Source: Enoplosus armatus (Eukaryota; Chordata; Actinopteri; Centrarchiformes; Enoplosidae). Taken from it: a stretch of 64,000 bases of DNA. Position numbers and translations under genes: made by a program. Location: assembly GCF_043641665.1 (NCBI RefSeq), contig NC_092203.1:5419067-5483066 (forward strand). Direction: 5' to 3'. Below, in pieces: positions 24,418-36,571 of this stretch (position 1 is the first letter of the stretch; every line of letters begins with the position of its first letter). Under the pieces are notes generated by a model. The model saw nothing but the letters and a program-made list of their open reading frames with translations, did not search any database and had not been told where the DNA came from.

Positions 24418-24504
24418 ACCTCCCTCTCTCCTTTCTCTCTGTTTCTGTCTCCATCTCTCTCCTCTCTCTTCTTCTTCTTCTTTCTTCCCCCGTCTTCCTC
24501 CTCC
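24418..24504 (+). repeat. Long polypyrimidine tract
   Basis: About 87 bp of almost pure C/T (CTCTCT, CTTCTT and CCTCCTCC blocks) with only a few purines. Such tracts can adopt intramolecular triplex structure in vitro. Frames through it are Ser/Leu-rich artefacts. Confidence 0.85.
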
Positions 24505-24574
24505 GAGTTATCACAGTGGATCAAGCCCGAGATCCTTGACCTGTTATCCAGTCAAGAGGATGTTCCTGATGAAA

Positions 24575-24588
24575 GGGGGGGGGGGGGG
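24575..24588. repeat. G14 homopolymer
   Basis: Uninterrupted run of 14 G. Confidence 0.95.
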
Positions 24589-26937
24589 TTCCGGTGTGTG
24601 TGCGCCGTCTGTCTCCTATATCATTATCATTTCCCGCTGCTACTAGACTCCTGGGCTGCATCAGGGATAATTACAGCACCATTGATTGTCATGGTGGAGC
24701 TATAACTGTATTTCCTGTCACGGTTTTAGGTTTTGAGTTACACCACACAGGAGACCCCTCGGACTCGACCCCTCCAAACTTTAAAGTGCAGTAATACCCT
24801 TTTGCATTGTGCCACTTGACTCCTTCTAAACCCGATCTGTGCGTGGACTATTCCTTTCCCTTTACTCCCTGGAAGTCGATTATGAGTTTGCAGGATATAA
24901 AGAGCTTTGCCAGAACAGAAAAGCTCTGTGGGATGTGAGTTATGCCAAGTGAAATGCAGAGGCTGCAGACTAAGCTCTACAATACCGTCACTCTTTATCA
25001 CAACTGCTTAATGTGATCGGACACTTGGTACACTCGCAAGCATTAGGCGGTTGAGTGACACTGAGGAACAGGTGACTCTTCGTCAGTTTCCTGGTTGTTA
25101 CAGAGCTGTTGTTTTCCGGTGGTGCCACTTTCTCTGACATCATTTACTGGACTGGGAGCACAGTTCCAGTAGGCCGATGTTAAGAGCTGGGGGCTGGCAT
25201 AGGGGCTGCTTAGTGGCCTCTGCCAAGAAGTACACGCCAGTGAGGTGGATGACTGTCAACACCTTGGCTGTTTTGAGCTCGCCCAGGAGCCAGTGGCACA
25301 GCAGAGGTGCAGTTAGAGAAACCAAATGTTTACTGGCGAGGTTATCTTTAGGCGCTGCTTGAGGAGTGATGAAGTGATTGTTGATTAACCTCTTGAAGCA
25401 TTAAGTCATCGGTTATGTGCCAGATCCCCGGAGTTGAAAGGCCAGTGTCATTAGCCCAGTTACCTACTGCGTCCTTGATATTTTCAACAAAGATCTCAAT
25501 CTAGGGGACTTTTCATGGCTCCATTGTTGTGTTGTAGCGCAGATAAGCCACACATGGAAGCCATTTCTGCCTGTCCCCCTGCATAAGACTGGTTCCTGTA
25601 TCTAGATTTCGTAGCGGGGTGTTCAGTGCAGAACATTGATGGAGAACCACATGTCCCGTGAAACAACTGCAGTTAAGCACATGGCCTGTGGATACAAACA
25701 GCCTTAGTAAGCTTATCATCATGTTGGTGTCTTATAGAAAGGTTATGGGTTATTGTAAAATGTCTTTCTGCCTCCGTGCCAACAACATCATTATTATTAT
25801 TATTGTATTTCTTTGAGTACTTGGCAGGGATGAATACCACCAAATCCTCCTCTTGTTTAACTCGTGCAGAAAATCACTGAATAAATATAATAATAATGAA
25901 ATAAATGAGGAGAAATAACTTCACGATGTCAGAGGTCATCAGTTGATTTTGGAAGATGTGAAAACATCCCACCACTTTGGCTGTCTTTGACTCTTGACTT
26001 CAGGCCCATCAGTAGCATAAGTGTTAGAAAAGTTGTGGTCCAAACAATGTGCCTACGCCGTTGAATAGAAAACTGGGCACAAGTTGTAGTTTTCTAAGCT
26101 TGTCTGTGATTTGGACTCATGGATCAGGATGATGATTATTTTGTACAACTCTGAAGGTTACAGACTGGAATGCCCGTCCACTTCCTGAATAAAAAGATAA
26201 TATAAGCAATACAAATATGCTTTTTAAATTGGGGCGTTCTTTGGCTTCACTCAAAAGTTTGGAATTTCTTAAAAACACTTCTTCACGTGCCTTTGAAATA
26301 GTTTTCTGGCTGTTTCCAAGCTACTAAAAAGACCTGCCAAAACTTTTCACTTTTGATAAAGTCTGAAAGTTTTACAGTTTCAAGAGAAGGGGGAACATCT
26401 CAGATGTTACACATTTCAGACTTTTTGGAGTGGAAGGCTTTTGATCTCCAGACTTCTGCCTACTCCAGCATTGATCAGCTGGAGTGAGCTTTTATCCAAA
26501 CAGAAGGTTGACCTCTTTTTGGAGACTCTGGGTTTCTGCCTGCTGCTGCTGATGCTTCTGTGGACTGAGAGCTAAAGTGAAGATCAGAGAGCCTTTCAAC
26601 AGCCACAGTGGGAATTGCTCAATGCCCCGCTTGGTTCAGTTTGGCTCCCTTTAACTCTTCAGTCCTGACTTCAGTTCTAGTCATTTCGGTTCTATTTTTA
26701 TTCTATTCTTTTCTATTTTTGACCAATTGTAATAATCAGTCTTATCATTGCTCAGTTCTGGAGGATCAGGAAGGAAAACTTGAGTATGTCATTCCCTCAA
26801 TATGATGTGTGAGAACAACATGTTACCTGAATGCACCGTCCGAGGAAGTTGTACATGCTGCTTCCCTTAAACACACCCTAACTTCCTCCCATATCTCACG
26901 TGTAAATGACTAACCCCTGCTTCTGCTCGCGATGCAG
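24589..26937. other. Non-coding stretch, no gene seen
   Basis: Unique, AT-leaning sequence with short ATT (about 25790) and CTG (about 26540) runs. No convincing frame. Confidence 0.55.
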
Positions 26938-27176
26938 GAAGGTTGTTGCGACACTCCGGCGGGACAGTGAGGGCCATGAAAAGCTTTGCAGATGTGAGGC
27001 GTCAGGTGGAGGCCGAGTTGACCTCGATTATTCCCAGCATTAACGTGACCAGTTGTGGAAGGGCATGGGCGTGTGCCAGGAACCGGGAAGTGAAACTTTA
27101 CAGCATGGACATAAAATCTATGGGAGGGAAGGTCAGGAAGTCCATCACAATAGCTGAAGCTGCTTGCAGGAAATAA
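26938..27176 (+). CDS. Candidate terminal exon, product unknown
   Basis: The 3' splice site is textbook: TGACTAAC branch motif (CTAAC 26910-26914), CCCTGCTTCTGCTC tract, GATGCAG, AG at 26936-26937. From there one frame is open for 78 codons to TAA at 27174-27176. The peptide looks coding-like, with a predicted charged amphipathic stretch (MKSFADVRRQVEAEL), then SIIPSINVTSCGRAW and a basic C-terminal part. No good donor follows, so a last exon fits better, but no AATAAA is near. No family is recognised. The antisense frame is also open for 90 codons, which weakens the case. Confidence 0.28.
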
Positions 27177-29296
27177 GGGCACTGCACTGTGACTCAGCTA
27201 AATCTGCTACGGTGATTGAGAAATGTTGCAACTTCAAATGGGACTGGGGGGGGGCATTCAGAATTTTAGCCCTTTCAAGATTATAGTGTCTATCTCTCAT
27301 AAGGAAATTACAGTCCATTTGATAAGCTTATCTTCCTTATAAATGCCTTTTTTAAGGTATTGTTACTTTGATTTCTACGACTTCAAAGTAAAAGTTGGAG
27401 GTCCTCCGAGTTTCAATCGCAGACTTCAGAGCTCCAGAGCTTAGGTGGAGTGAAAGATGATCCATTTGATGTGGGAGATTTGGTTAGTTGAGGAAATTAA
27501 CCTGCTGGGGAGCTCCCTTGATCTGCGGCTTCTACTTTAGCCTGTAATGAGCCTTGGCAATATGAGAGTTCTGCGTCAGAGAAGGAGACAAGGTCAGGTT
27601 GTGGAGATGGATCCCCGGTCCCACTCAATGTATCTGTTAACATATGGACTCTGGAGCGAGGTATCCGGACTGGAGATGTCGAGACAGGGAGAGTGATGGA
27701 ACAGGAAAGAGAAAGAGGACTTAGGAATCTCAGAGGCACTCTGGGGAAGGTCTGAGTGACTGGTTATACTCTTGAGGGAAGGTGGATCCCTACAGCTGCC
27801 CTCTTTGGCTCTGGATGTCAAGGTCACGACCCCATTCTGTCCTTAGTGGGGATGACGGAAAGCTTGGCGGGGCTCATGGTCAGTAGGTCAAAAGCCTGTG
27901 GGTGACTGACTATAATGCAGAAGCCACAAAGGCAGTTTGGCTTGGGAAAAAAGTTAGAGCAGTCCAAGTCTGTATCCAACTGTGTGAGAGACAGAGAGAC
28001 AGATACAGCAGGAAAGCATACACAGACACACACTTTTGGACCGAGCCTTGATGTAAAGCAAATCAGCCAGAGCAGCGTCCCGTTTTTTAGCCCAGTCATG
28101 GTACGCAGATAAATCAATCTTCATCAGTACGACACAGATGGCAGGAGACTCGCAGGAGCAGAGGATCGCAGATCTGGAGATGATCGCCTGCTCCAGCGGT
28201 TTGCTCTGTCTTTGATGAGTTGACAATATGCTTAGTGTTGCTCCAAGGATCGGGCATTGAGTTCATAAAGTCTGGATAAATACAACCATAACGACAGACA
28301 TCTTACCATCTGTTAAGTTTGATGGTGAAGGGAAAGCCACTAAACTGGCTGCAGCTTGACAGTATTATTTACTTTAATACTAAATCTAAATCAGTGACGC
28401 ACACCTAGAAGTTCATTACTGGTTTCATCAACATTACACTGTTGCATCTTGCTCGCTGCATTGTTTGTTAAGTTGCATAATTGAAGATGGAGCACAACTG
28501 GTCGGAAGCAAAGTGGGTTAACTGGCCAACTGCCATCCAAGTCAAACTACGCCAGGCCTCCGTCTCCATCACCTGGCTGTTTGGATTGGGTTTACAAGCC
28601 GTGGCCTGCAGAAGACCCCCACACGGGTTGGGAGAGAGGGAGGGAGAGCTCCTGTTGAACCGTGAAGGAAACGCTGAATTGGACTTTCGCACTGGGCTAA
28701 TTTAAGAGAGCCCTGTTGTTTTAACACCATTCCAAGGCCCCGGACTGTTTTGGGTGGAGGAGAAAAAAAAAGAAGCAGACAGAGAGATTCTTAACCCACT
28801 GCCCTTGGGATACCAGTCTGCATTCCTGCTGTCGGCAGGACCCCTGCAGTGGGCTGAATGTGAGTAGAATCTCATCGGAGAGGCTCCTGTTGCACTGTGT
28901 ATGCATTTCACTGTATTTATTTAAGAGTTTAATTGCATTAAAAGTACTCAAAGTATTATTTCCATCCAGCTGTGCCTATGCCCATTTTTAATATCTGGAT
29001 AGAAAGTTGAAATGCCAGAAAGTATCCCCAAGAAATTGTATTAGTATGTGTGGCTGAGGTGGAGGAGTTGCTGTAGGACTTCTTTCTTGTTCTTGTTTAA
29101 TTTCCGGCAGTGAAGACGCAGCATCTGCATTTTGTTGCCACACACCGCTACATGCCTACACTCCACCAGAAAGCTCAACAAATCAAGAGGATAAAAGAAT
29201 AAAGGAGGTGGTTTTTGTCTGCCTACACATGGTATGAGTGGGCAAACATATGTATTCATAAAAAGAAAAAAAAGAAAGATATATTTTCACTCACTT
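27177..29296. other. Non-coding stretch, no gene seen
   Basis: Unique sequence with a G9 run near 27246. Overlapping sense and antisense frames of 74 codons at 28468-28705 have no splice context. Confidence 0.5.
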
Positions 29297-29446
29297 TGTC
29301 TAATACTTTGGTTTATGACCAAATACCTGCAAAACTCATGACATTACCTGCTAAACATCAGCATGTTAGTATTCTTATTGCATACTGTGACATGCTGACA
29401 TTAGCATTTAGCTCTCCACTGTTTTAAGCTGAGAGCCACAAGCCTG
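29297..29446 (+). repeat. Dispersed repeat family A, 3' half
   Basis: AATACTTTGGTTTATGACC, AAATACCTGCAAAACTCATGAC, CTGCTAAACATCAGCATGTTAG and ACATTAGCATTTAGCTCT follow the order of the distal half of the percomorph element. Confidence 0.75.
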
Positions 29447-32082
29447 TCTATGGACTCTTTGTCTGTTTAACTTTTGTAAAGTACTTCATATTGACAAGAC
29501 TGATAGCTCTAGCAATCTAACCAGTAGCTACATACATATATAGATAGAAAGATAGATAGATAGTGGGTCTGGAGCCTGCTGCGGCCTGCTGAGCTCGTCA
29601 GTGGGCTGGTGGGTTTTCCCAGAGGAAGGAAGCTTGAAGTGCTATTAGGCTTCCTGGACCTGTTGGTGCTCCTCAGTGTGTGGGAGCAACAAATCTATGG
29701 ATCAGATGCACACACAAACTCGCCACAACTCAATTGACTTTTCTAACCTCCTGCCAAATTCTTGTTATTATTTGTCATATTTTCTGGTTGTGTGCTCCTC
29801 AGCATTGTTGGCACACTCGTCCCCCCTTCAGTGAAACAAGGACGAGTGGTTTTGTCACATTGTAAAGTCATCAGAAGGTGGGCGAAGCAGCAGGGCTCCT
29901 CTGCTGGCTCCCATGTCTGACTCGTTTCCACCGGCTTGTTATGACTCTAACAGTCACATCCTACCCACTCACCCCATGGGAAGCGGTGTAGAAAAGCAGA
30001 GGGGGAGAAAAAAATGGAACGAGAGATGTAGAGGGATAGATAGACTACTGAGAAAGTGTAATGAATACAAACGTGAGATGGTGATAAAAATGGGTCTGGC
30101 GTGCACGTGAAGCAGAAGGATCCAATTCTTACCTTCCAAAGAGTTGATGACAGACGAGAGTGACAAATTAGAAACAGAAAGTGCGTCTATCACTGGAGCT
30201 CAATCTTCAAATAAAGGCTTGAATGGCCCATTTTATCTCGCAGTTTTGGGTGATCTCCCAACCTTTATAAAAACAGATCCACGTTTAGATTTCTGACTCT
30301 CAAGCCCGCTTTTCCTTTTCCCTGATACATGCATGTGACGACACCAGGAGAGATCGCTGCCTCGCTCGATTTCCCCTCACCCTCAGCTGACTGATGCCAC
30401 CACTCAGTTCAGGCCCTCCCATCAGTAACAGCCTTTAAACAAAGGTTTGCAGTTCATTTCAGTGCAAAATCAAAGGGCCTAAAGTGGCGACAAGCTGCTT
30501 GAACAATGGAGCGCTCCATCAATTTGCAATAAAATGAAACATCCTTTATTGCAGCATCGTAACAGCCAACACATTTGCAGATAATGGGCAGCTATAAAAG
30601 ATTTTATGCATATGTTTTATGTTGCCTGTCGGCGTCAAGTATTGAATGAAACAATTTAGACTTTTGCACGGAACCAAGTGAGGTGCGGCGGCCATGTATA
30701 ACCATTTATTAGGAGTATAAAACATGTTTTGAGCTCTCATGGTTGTTAATAGTGGTTATTGTGGTAGTGCTAACTGGTAAACAGTGTCTCGCAGCAGTTA
30801 GTCAAAATGCTGTAGTTATTTCAACATTTATGGAGGCGACTGCTGAAAGTTTTGTATTTGCTGCATTTGAAATCAGCTATGGATGGCTTTGCTTTGGATA
30901 TATTGAAAAATGGACGCCACAATTGTCTAGTCGTGGAAGATTAAACTTCAGTCAAACTATTAGCTCAAGAAACCAGGCTGTCCGGACTCAACTCGCCCCT
31001 GAGCTGATATCCACATGTGGCTGAACGATGTGATGTGGAGCAGGCAACTGTAAGTCAGTTAATTAGCAAGTCTAAGCATCATAAACCCCAGTCTGGTGGT
31101 TGCTTTGTCGTGGCCTTCACGCTGAAAACCGCCACATCCTTCAGAGTCAATAATTATGCAAGAACAGAATTATGCCTTCGAACACTGGCTGCATCAGACC
31201 TCTTTAAAAGTGTTTTTAAAGAATTCTCACGGTCGAGGTCAATGAAATTGCATTTGGTGGTGCTGTTTTGTAAGGGTAGTCAAGTTGAAATAAGTTAGTA
31301 ACAAAACTGTGACAAGCTGCTGAGCCTCCTGACGCTGCATACCCTGTAAAACATGACTGCAGCAGGAAGGGGTCATCAAAACGTGCCACTTGATGCTTTG
31401 ATGCTTTTTCTCAGATTGACAGAGGATGTTGTGGACGTCCACAAGTGAAAGAAGTTTAATAAAAGTTAAGGCAGCAGCTCTGAAAGAATTCATTTGCTTA
31501 ATTACAGTTTGTAAAGAAATTAGTTAGAGTTACTTGAGCAATTACAACAGCCTTATTTTATATGAAACATGGCAAAATTAAACATTGTTCAGATGGAGAT
31601 AACATCTATCCTTGCATGGACTAAAGATATTGTGTTTTTATGTGTATGAATCAGGGTAAAAAGCCTACTTATACATGATAAAATGTATTTTTTTTCCTGT
31701 TCATCAGTTCTCTTCTCTGTCTCTAGGGGGCAGTATGGCTTCATCCATTGATGAGCTGTCTGGAGGCGTCTGCTGAGGCCTGTAGCTGCTCTCACATCGC
31801 AGACTCAGACACTGAGCTTTTGCTCTTTGCAGCAGACGGCTCCTTCGAGAGCTGCTGTTTATGCCAAAATGCCAGTTAAGCAACTAACATCTAGATTACG
31901 GTGCACATATTTGAAAATATCCATGAAGTTCGAAAATCCTCAAATTAAACTAAACACAGATTTCAGAGAGTGAGCGTTTGGCTGACAGAGACACCGTCAA
32001 TATGATGCTTTTAGTCCTGGAACTCTGAACCACTTGGCCATCTTTTGCTGTTTTTGATTTCATATTTGTGCCTGCTCCCCAG
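29447..32082. other. Non-coding stretch, no gene seen
   Basis: Unique sequence with a short imperfect GATA run (29540-29563) and a CTCF-like site at 31721-31738. The 93-codon frames at 30743-31298 have no clear exon signals. Confidence 0.5.
31721..31738 (+). promoter_or_regulatory. CTCF-like motif
   Basis: CTCTAGGGGGCAGTATGG matches the AGGGGGCAG core of the vertebrate CTCF consensus well. Occupancy cannot be judged from sequence. Confidence 0.4.
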
Positions 32083-32098
32083 AGCAGATTTTAAAAAA

Positions 32099-32329
32099 AT
32101 GGCACATTTCCCTGCCGAGCCATTTGGTCTTTTGATGCGTCTCCAGCGGATCCATCGGCAGGTGGACATGGCTGCGGTCCTGCGGCACCTGTCCAGACAG
32201 GGTCAACCACCAGCAGAAGAAATCCAACACATGAAATATTCAGCAGTTATATGTATTTCCAGATGGTCACATGACATCTTTGCCAAAGAAAATAACTGCT
32301 GTATGTCAAAACTTATTATTTTTCTCTGA
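32099..32329 (+). CDS. Weak candidate small ORF or exon, 76 aa
   Basis: ATG in a favourable context (A at -3, G at +4) opens 76 codons. The first 45 residues look coding-like, with an amphipathic basic stretch (LLMRLQRIHRQVDMAAVLRH) followed by a Pro/Glu-rich turn. The last 25 residues look like random AT-rich translation. A pyrimidine tract plus CCCCAG acceptor lies just upstream (AG at 32081-32082), so it could equally be part of an internal exon. The only nearby donor (CAG|GTGGAC) is poor. Product unknown. Confidence 0.15.
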   Translation: MAHFPAEPFGLLMRLQRIHRQVDMAAVLRHLSRQGQPPAEEIQHMKYSAVICISRWSHDIFAKENNCCMSKLIIFL

Positions 32330-32859
32330 CATTCAACAATTACACAAAGAAGAAAGCACTGTGATAAATAACACTGACAGCTGCCCGGTTGTCCATGCCA
32401 TGTAGCCATAAGGCTGACATGGTGCATTCTGGGTAAGGGGAATGATAGTGATATAGTGTAGATCTGATTATGGGAAAGTCTCTCAACTATGGGTTGAAAA
32501 GCAAGTCCAGGCTTGTTCTATCAGGACTGGTGAAATGCATTCTGGGGAATGTAGGATATCACACAAAAAGTCCTGAAATAATATGAAACATCAGAAATTA
32601 TCTACAAGACTCTGACCAAAATGACACTGTGTTTCCAACTCTTCATGTGCGTACTGTGACAGAAAGACTTTGATACTGTCTTCCATCAGAATTAGCCCAA
32701 ATTATTTAAGATTTAGATTTATTGGGGCGAGTTCAAATAGCTAGAAGGAGACAGAGAGGTTGAGCGGTGGTGGTGTAACAGAGAAAGAGAGGCCTATCCT
32801 CTGTCCACAGTTCCCCAGTGCCTCTTCCGAGAAATGGACAGAGAAGAAGAGGGAGGGGG

Positions 32860-32861
<2 letters not shown>
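32330..32861. other. Non-coding stretch, no gene seen
   Basis: Unique sequence. GCATTCTGGG motifs recur (about 32422 and 32540) but no element boundary is visible. Confidence 0.5.

Positions 32862-32890
<29 letters not shown>
32862..32890. repeat. (GT)n microsatellite
   Basis: Uninterrupted GT repeat of 29 bp following a GA-rich segment. Confidence 0.95.
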
Positions 32891-32893
<3 letters not shown>

Positions 32894-34071
32894 AGGAGTA
32901 GGGGGGAACTAGGCTGACACACGGACAATGTCAATGTCAAGATATGCGAGCTGTTACCCCTTAACAGTGTCTGCAACATGGGGTCAACGCAAAGCAAAAA
33001 TCAGCAAGCAAACGTTTTTCTTTGAGCACAGAAAGTCTACAGCAGCTGATGTTTCTATGACTCTGCTGTTCAAGACGTGATGATGAATTCCACCTGCTTA
33101 GCGCCACCATTAAATTGACTTTTATTGCATGTATTTTGCTGTATTGAATGGATCCTCTGGACTAACATTTACTGCTGGAACTTTATTGACTTTAAGATGG
33201 CTGCTTTTGTATGTTCATCCAGAAGATACAGCTGTTTTTGAATATTCATTCCATGTGTGTGTAGGGTGCTACAGGCCCGTGTAATCGTGTTAATACAGAC
33301 ATGTTTATATGATGATAATAACTGATAAGATAATACGTCCTTGGTTTGGCTCCAGTTAGTTAAAAGTTCCATTGTTCTCAGTTTCTACACCAGCGATAGA
33401 TGACTAACACACACAATGTTTCAGCAAATAGTTGGAAATAAAGTTCCAAATATTTTCCCAGAAACTACCCAAAGTTGTCTTATCTTAATTAAGAATAAAT
33501 CAGCTGTCTATTCGTCATATTAAAACTTAATCATACTGGAAAGTCATCACATTCCTTAAACTGCGATTAAAGAAGCAAAACAAATGCACATTTCACCACA
33601 GTTGCATGAGGATCTCATTTCAAACGATTACTCTCCGGAGAAGCATTACAGTTGGTCTGTGCTTTGTGTGGTACGCTGCCCAAATATAGTGGGGAACATT
33701 TAAGTCTCCCTTCATAACTTTATTGGCAGCAAGAAATGTCCTGTTTTGCACTCCACCTGTAAGCCCTGTCAACGTGAGGTTTGTACACTTGTGCACCCAC
33801 ACACGTGTGTTTATTAACTTCTTCTCAGGGATCCATATGTGAAAGAGCGTCGAGGCGGTGTGGACATGTCCAGTACTGATCAGGGGGACATGTGGCTGGA
33901 TTTCGTCGTATGTTGACATTCAAGTATGTGTGTTTTTCAATGTCAGTCGCCTCAGTGCTGTGTTTTCATAATGTGCACCTGGTTGGTCGTCCATCTGCTG
34001 CTCAGGCTGGCGAGAAACACCTCGATGCCGCTGATTGTATCGCCTCTCACTCGTTTGGCGAAACTGGCCTC
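32891..34071. other. Non-coding stretch, no gene seen
   Basis: Unique, AT-leaning sequence. TTAGCGCCACCATTAAATTG near 33100 may be a short family A remnant. A 99-codon minus frame (33620-33919) lacks exon signals. Confidence 0.5.
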
Positions 34072-34089
34072 CAGCAGCAGCAGCAGCAG
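34072..34089. repeat. (CAG)6 trinucleotide repeat
   Basis: Six perfect CAG units. Open frames read through it as poly-Gln, poly-Ser or poly-Ala, with no other sign of coding. Confidence 0.9.
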
Positions 34090-34130
34090 AATTATTCCAC
34101 CAGCGCACGCCTGCTTTCCAAAAGGGCAGA

Positions 34131-34148
34131 TTTCGTTACGTAACGAAA
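34131..34148. promoter_or_regulatory. 18-bp perfect palindrome with PAR-bZIP/NFIL3 consensus
   Basis: TTTCGTTACGTAACGAAA is its own reverse complement over all 18 bases. Its core GTTACGTAAC fits the published consensus RTTAYGTAAY for PAR-bZIP factors (DBP, HLF, TEF) and NFIL3, the circadian D-box. A perfect 18-bp palindrome is expected less than once by chance in a window this size. Function is inferred only from the motif. Confidence 0.45.
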
Positions 34149-35941
34149 ACCAAGAGCTGCATGGAAAACCTATTGCTGTTCCCAGTCCTGTTCCTAATCC
34201 TCCCTGCAGTTGGCCTTAAGCCCCTTTAGCCCCGATGACAGCAGTCAGCCAGGGGTTGTCATTAGGATGAAAGCTCTGCGACTCACCTGGTTACACAGCT
34301 GTCTGTTGGGAGGGAGAAGGCATGATTACAGAGCGGAGCCGGTCCTCCCACCTTCGCTAGCATGGACCAACATGCTTTTCAAGGGGACCGAACGAACCCG
34401 AGATGAGAGGGCCGGGTCGCCCGGGCCACAGTTGTTGTTGTTTTGCTGATGTTGTTGCTTTTTATATAGATGTTGCCGACTTTTCAACAGGTGTTACCTG
34501 TAGGGCTAAGGCGACCTTTATAGGCTTGTGCTGCTTTTCTCCTCCAGAACACGAAGTTAAGTTACAGCATCGCTGGACTTGAACCTGAAGTGATTCATCT
34601 TAGTGCTGTTTCTTGTCTTGGTGCGCTGTGAATCTCCAGCAGCCTGACACTGGGTTCACTTCACCTCTGTGCTTTGCGCTCTTAAGTGAATTCGCTAACA
34701 GCAACTTTTCAGAGGTCAGAGTCTGTTGAGTTCAAATGTAGCTGTGAAAAATGAGTCTCTTGAAGGGAAAATACCTTCATCAGAATGTATCTGAAATCTG
34801 AAGTCTGTTACCTGCTGTGGATCACTTAAAAACACAATATCCAAAGTGAAAATCACAGTCTTTTCACAATAAAATGTCATTTTGCTACTCTCTCTTGTAG
34901 AGTAATGTAATATAATACACAATTTAAATTAATCTTGTTAGACTCACTTTTTAGGGAAAATGTAAAAAATAAATGCAAAAGGAAAATTTCAGGGGGAGCT
35001 CCCACTTGCGATGGCTGAACAGATAATGAAGGAGGTGGGTAGCTAGTAAGACCACAAAGAAAAGAGCGACATTTACCGTCAGTGATTTCTGAGAAGTGCT
35101 ATGAGAAAACAGCAGTTAGGCTGCTTATCACTTAATAAAAAAACAATGATCACTTTCTGTGTTTAGTTTGAACCTTACAGCTAATCACTGCCACAACAAC
35201 GTCAATGCTTGATTTGGAAATAGCAATCACACGGGCCTACATGAGTGAACTCGCCATAAAGCCTTCATCCCAAAGGAGGGACGTCCTGAGTGCTAGAGTA
35301 ATTTGGCAATTGGACGAGAGAGATTTGGCGCTCTTACCTCTGTTGACGTGGGCAGGCGCTGTTGAGAAGGGTCCCCGCGGCCTCATGGGAAAACCCTCTT
35401 GACGTCAAAGTGCGTTCCAAGCCCACAGATAGTGTTTTCATACGAGCTGCCTGGGTTTGGGTTACAGCAAAGAAGGGGAAATTGCAACCACAGAGCTAAG
35501 AGGAGGGGAGCTTGAACTTCAGCCTGGAAGCCTCTCAACATTTATCAGAGCTCATGGCTCTACCTCGTACCTACAGAGAGAATCATCCTCAGTGTCTGTC
35601 TCTCACAGTTCAGAGGCAGCTCTACCTGTATTTCGGACTCTTTGTCCTGATCTGCAGATGCTCTATGTACCATTCACCTCTGTTTTTCTGCTTTTTTTCC
35701 AGCCCATTGCTCTCTTTCACTTTTCTAAAATGTTCTCCCTTGTTCCACTCCCCACCTCCTCTCAGCCATCACTCTTGTTTTCTCTTGTTTTTAATTGATT
35801 TTCTGTGTCCTTTTGTTTCTCTGGAAAGCACCGCACCAAATGTTTTTGTTTTTTTTGTAAAAATGCTTTTGACATAAATTCAGTTTGACTCCCTTAACTT
35901 GGCTCGTTCCCTCTCCTCTCCCACTCCTTGCTTCCCTCCAG
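34149..35941. other. Non-coding stretch ending in a strong pyrimidine tract
   Basis: Unique sequence. At about 35560-35940 the plus strand is pyrimidine-rich and ends in an excellent 3' splice-site-like sequence (CCACTCCTTGCTTCCCTCCAG, AG at 35940-35941). The best following frame closes after about 18 codons (stop at 35998-36000), so a short terminal exon is possible but unsupported. Confidence 0.45.
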
Positions 35942-36000
35942 GTGGCTGCATGCTGAAGGTGGCGCATCTGAGCGGTGACAACTCCAGCTGTTTCTGCTGA

Positions 36001-36571
36001 GATGCGGCAGTGAAGCGTCCACGGAGCTGGAGTCAGCTGAGGGTATGAAGCTGTGGCCAGCTGTTTGCCCGTCACCTCCCCTCACGCTCTGTCCCTCTTG
36101 CAAAACACATGCATAAATACAGATTCATGAGTGCACACTAACATCCACTTATGTACATGTACACTTGTACACACACCAGATTAATACACATGCGTGCATG
36201 AGTGTGCACATGTGTTTGTGTGTATTTATGACTTCCGCAGCACAAATCTTTGATTACAGATTGTGCAGCCGAGCCAACCACAAATAGATGGTTTTGTGTG
36301 TTAGTAGGTCCGCAGAATATGGTGTTTAAACTGTAGTCCCGAGTAAAAGATGAGGTTCAACCGCACCTAATAACGGTCCAAGGATGGTACGGATCATCAC
36401 TTTCTTCACTACAAACCTGCAGCGCCCCTGCTTTCAACACTGATGCCTTTGACGTGCACCGGTCATAAAACAACACTGAGGTTCAAACGGCAGAGAGAGG
36501 AACAAGTGGCAGTTTGTTAGTGTGTGATGCAGCTTTGGGATAAACACAGGGGAGACCTGCATGACCTAAAG
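36001..36571. other. Non-coding stretch, nothing distinctive
   Basis: Unique sequence with CA-rich, low-complexity text at about 36100-36220. No gene seen. Confidence 0.5.
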
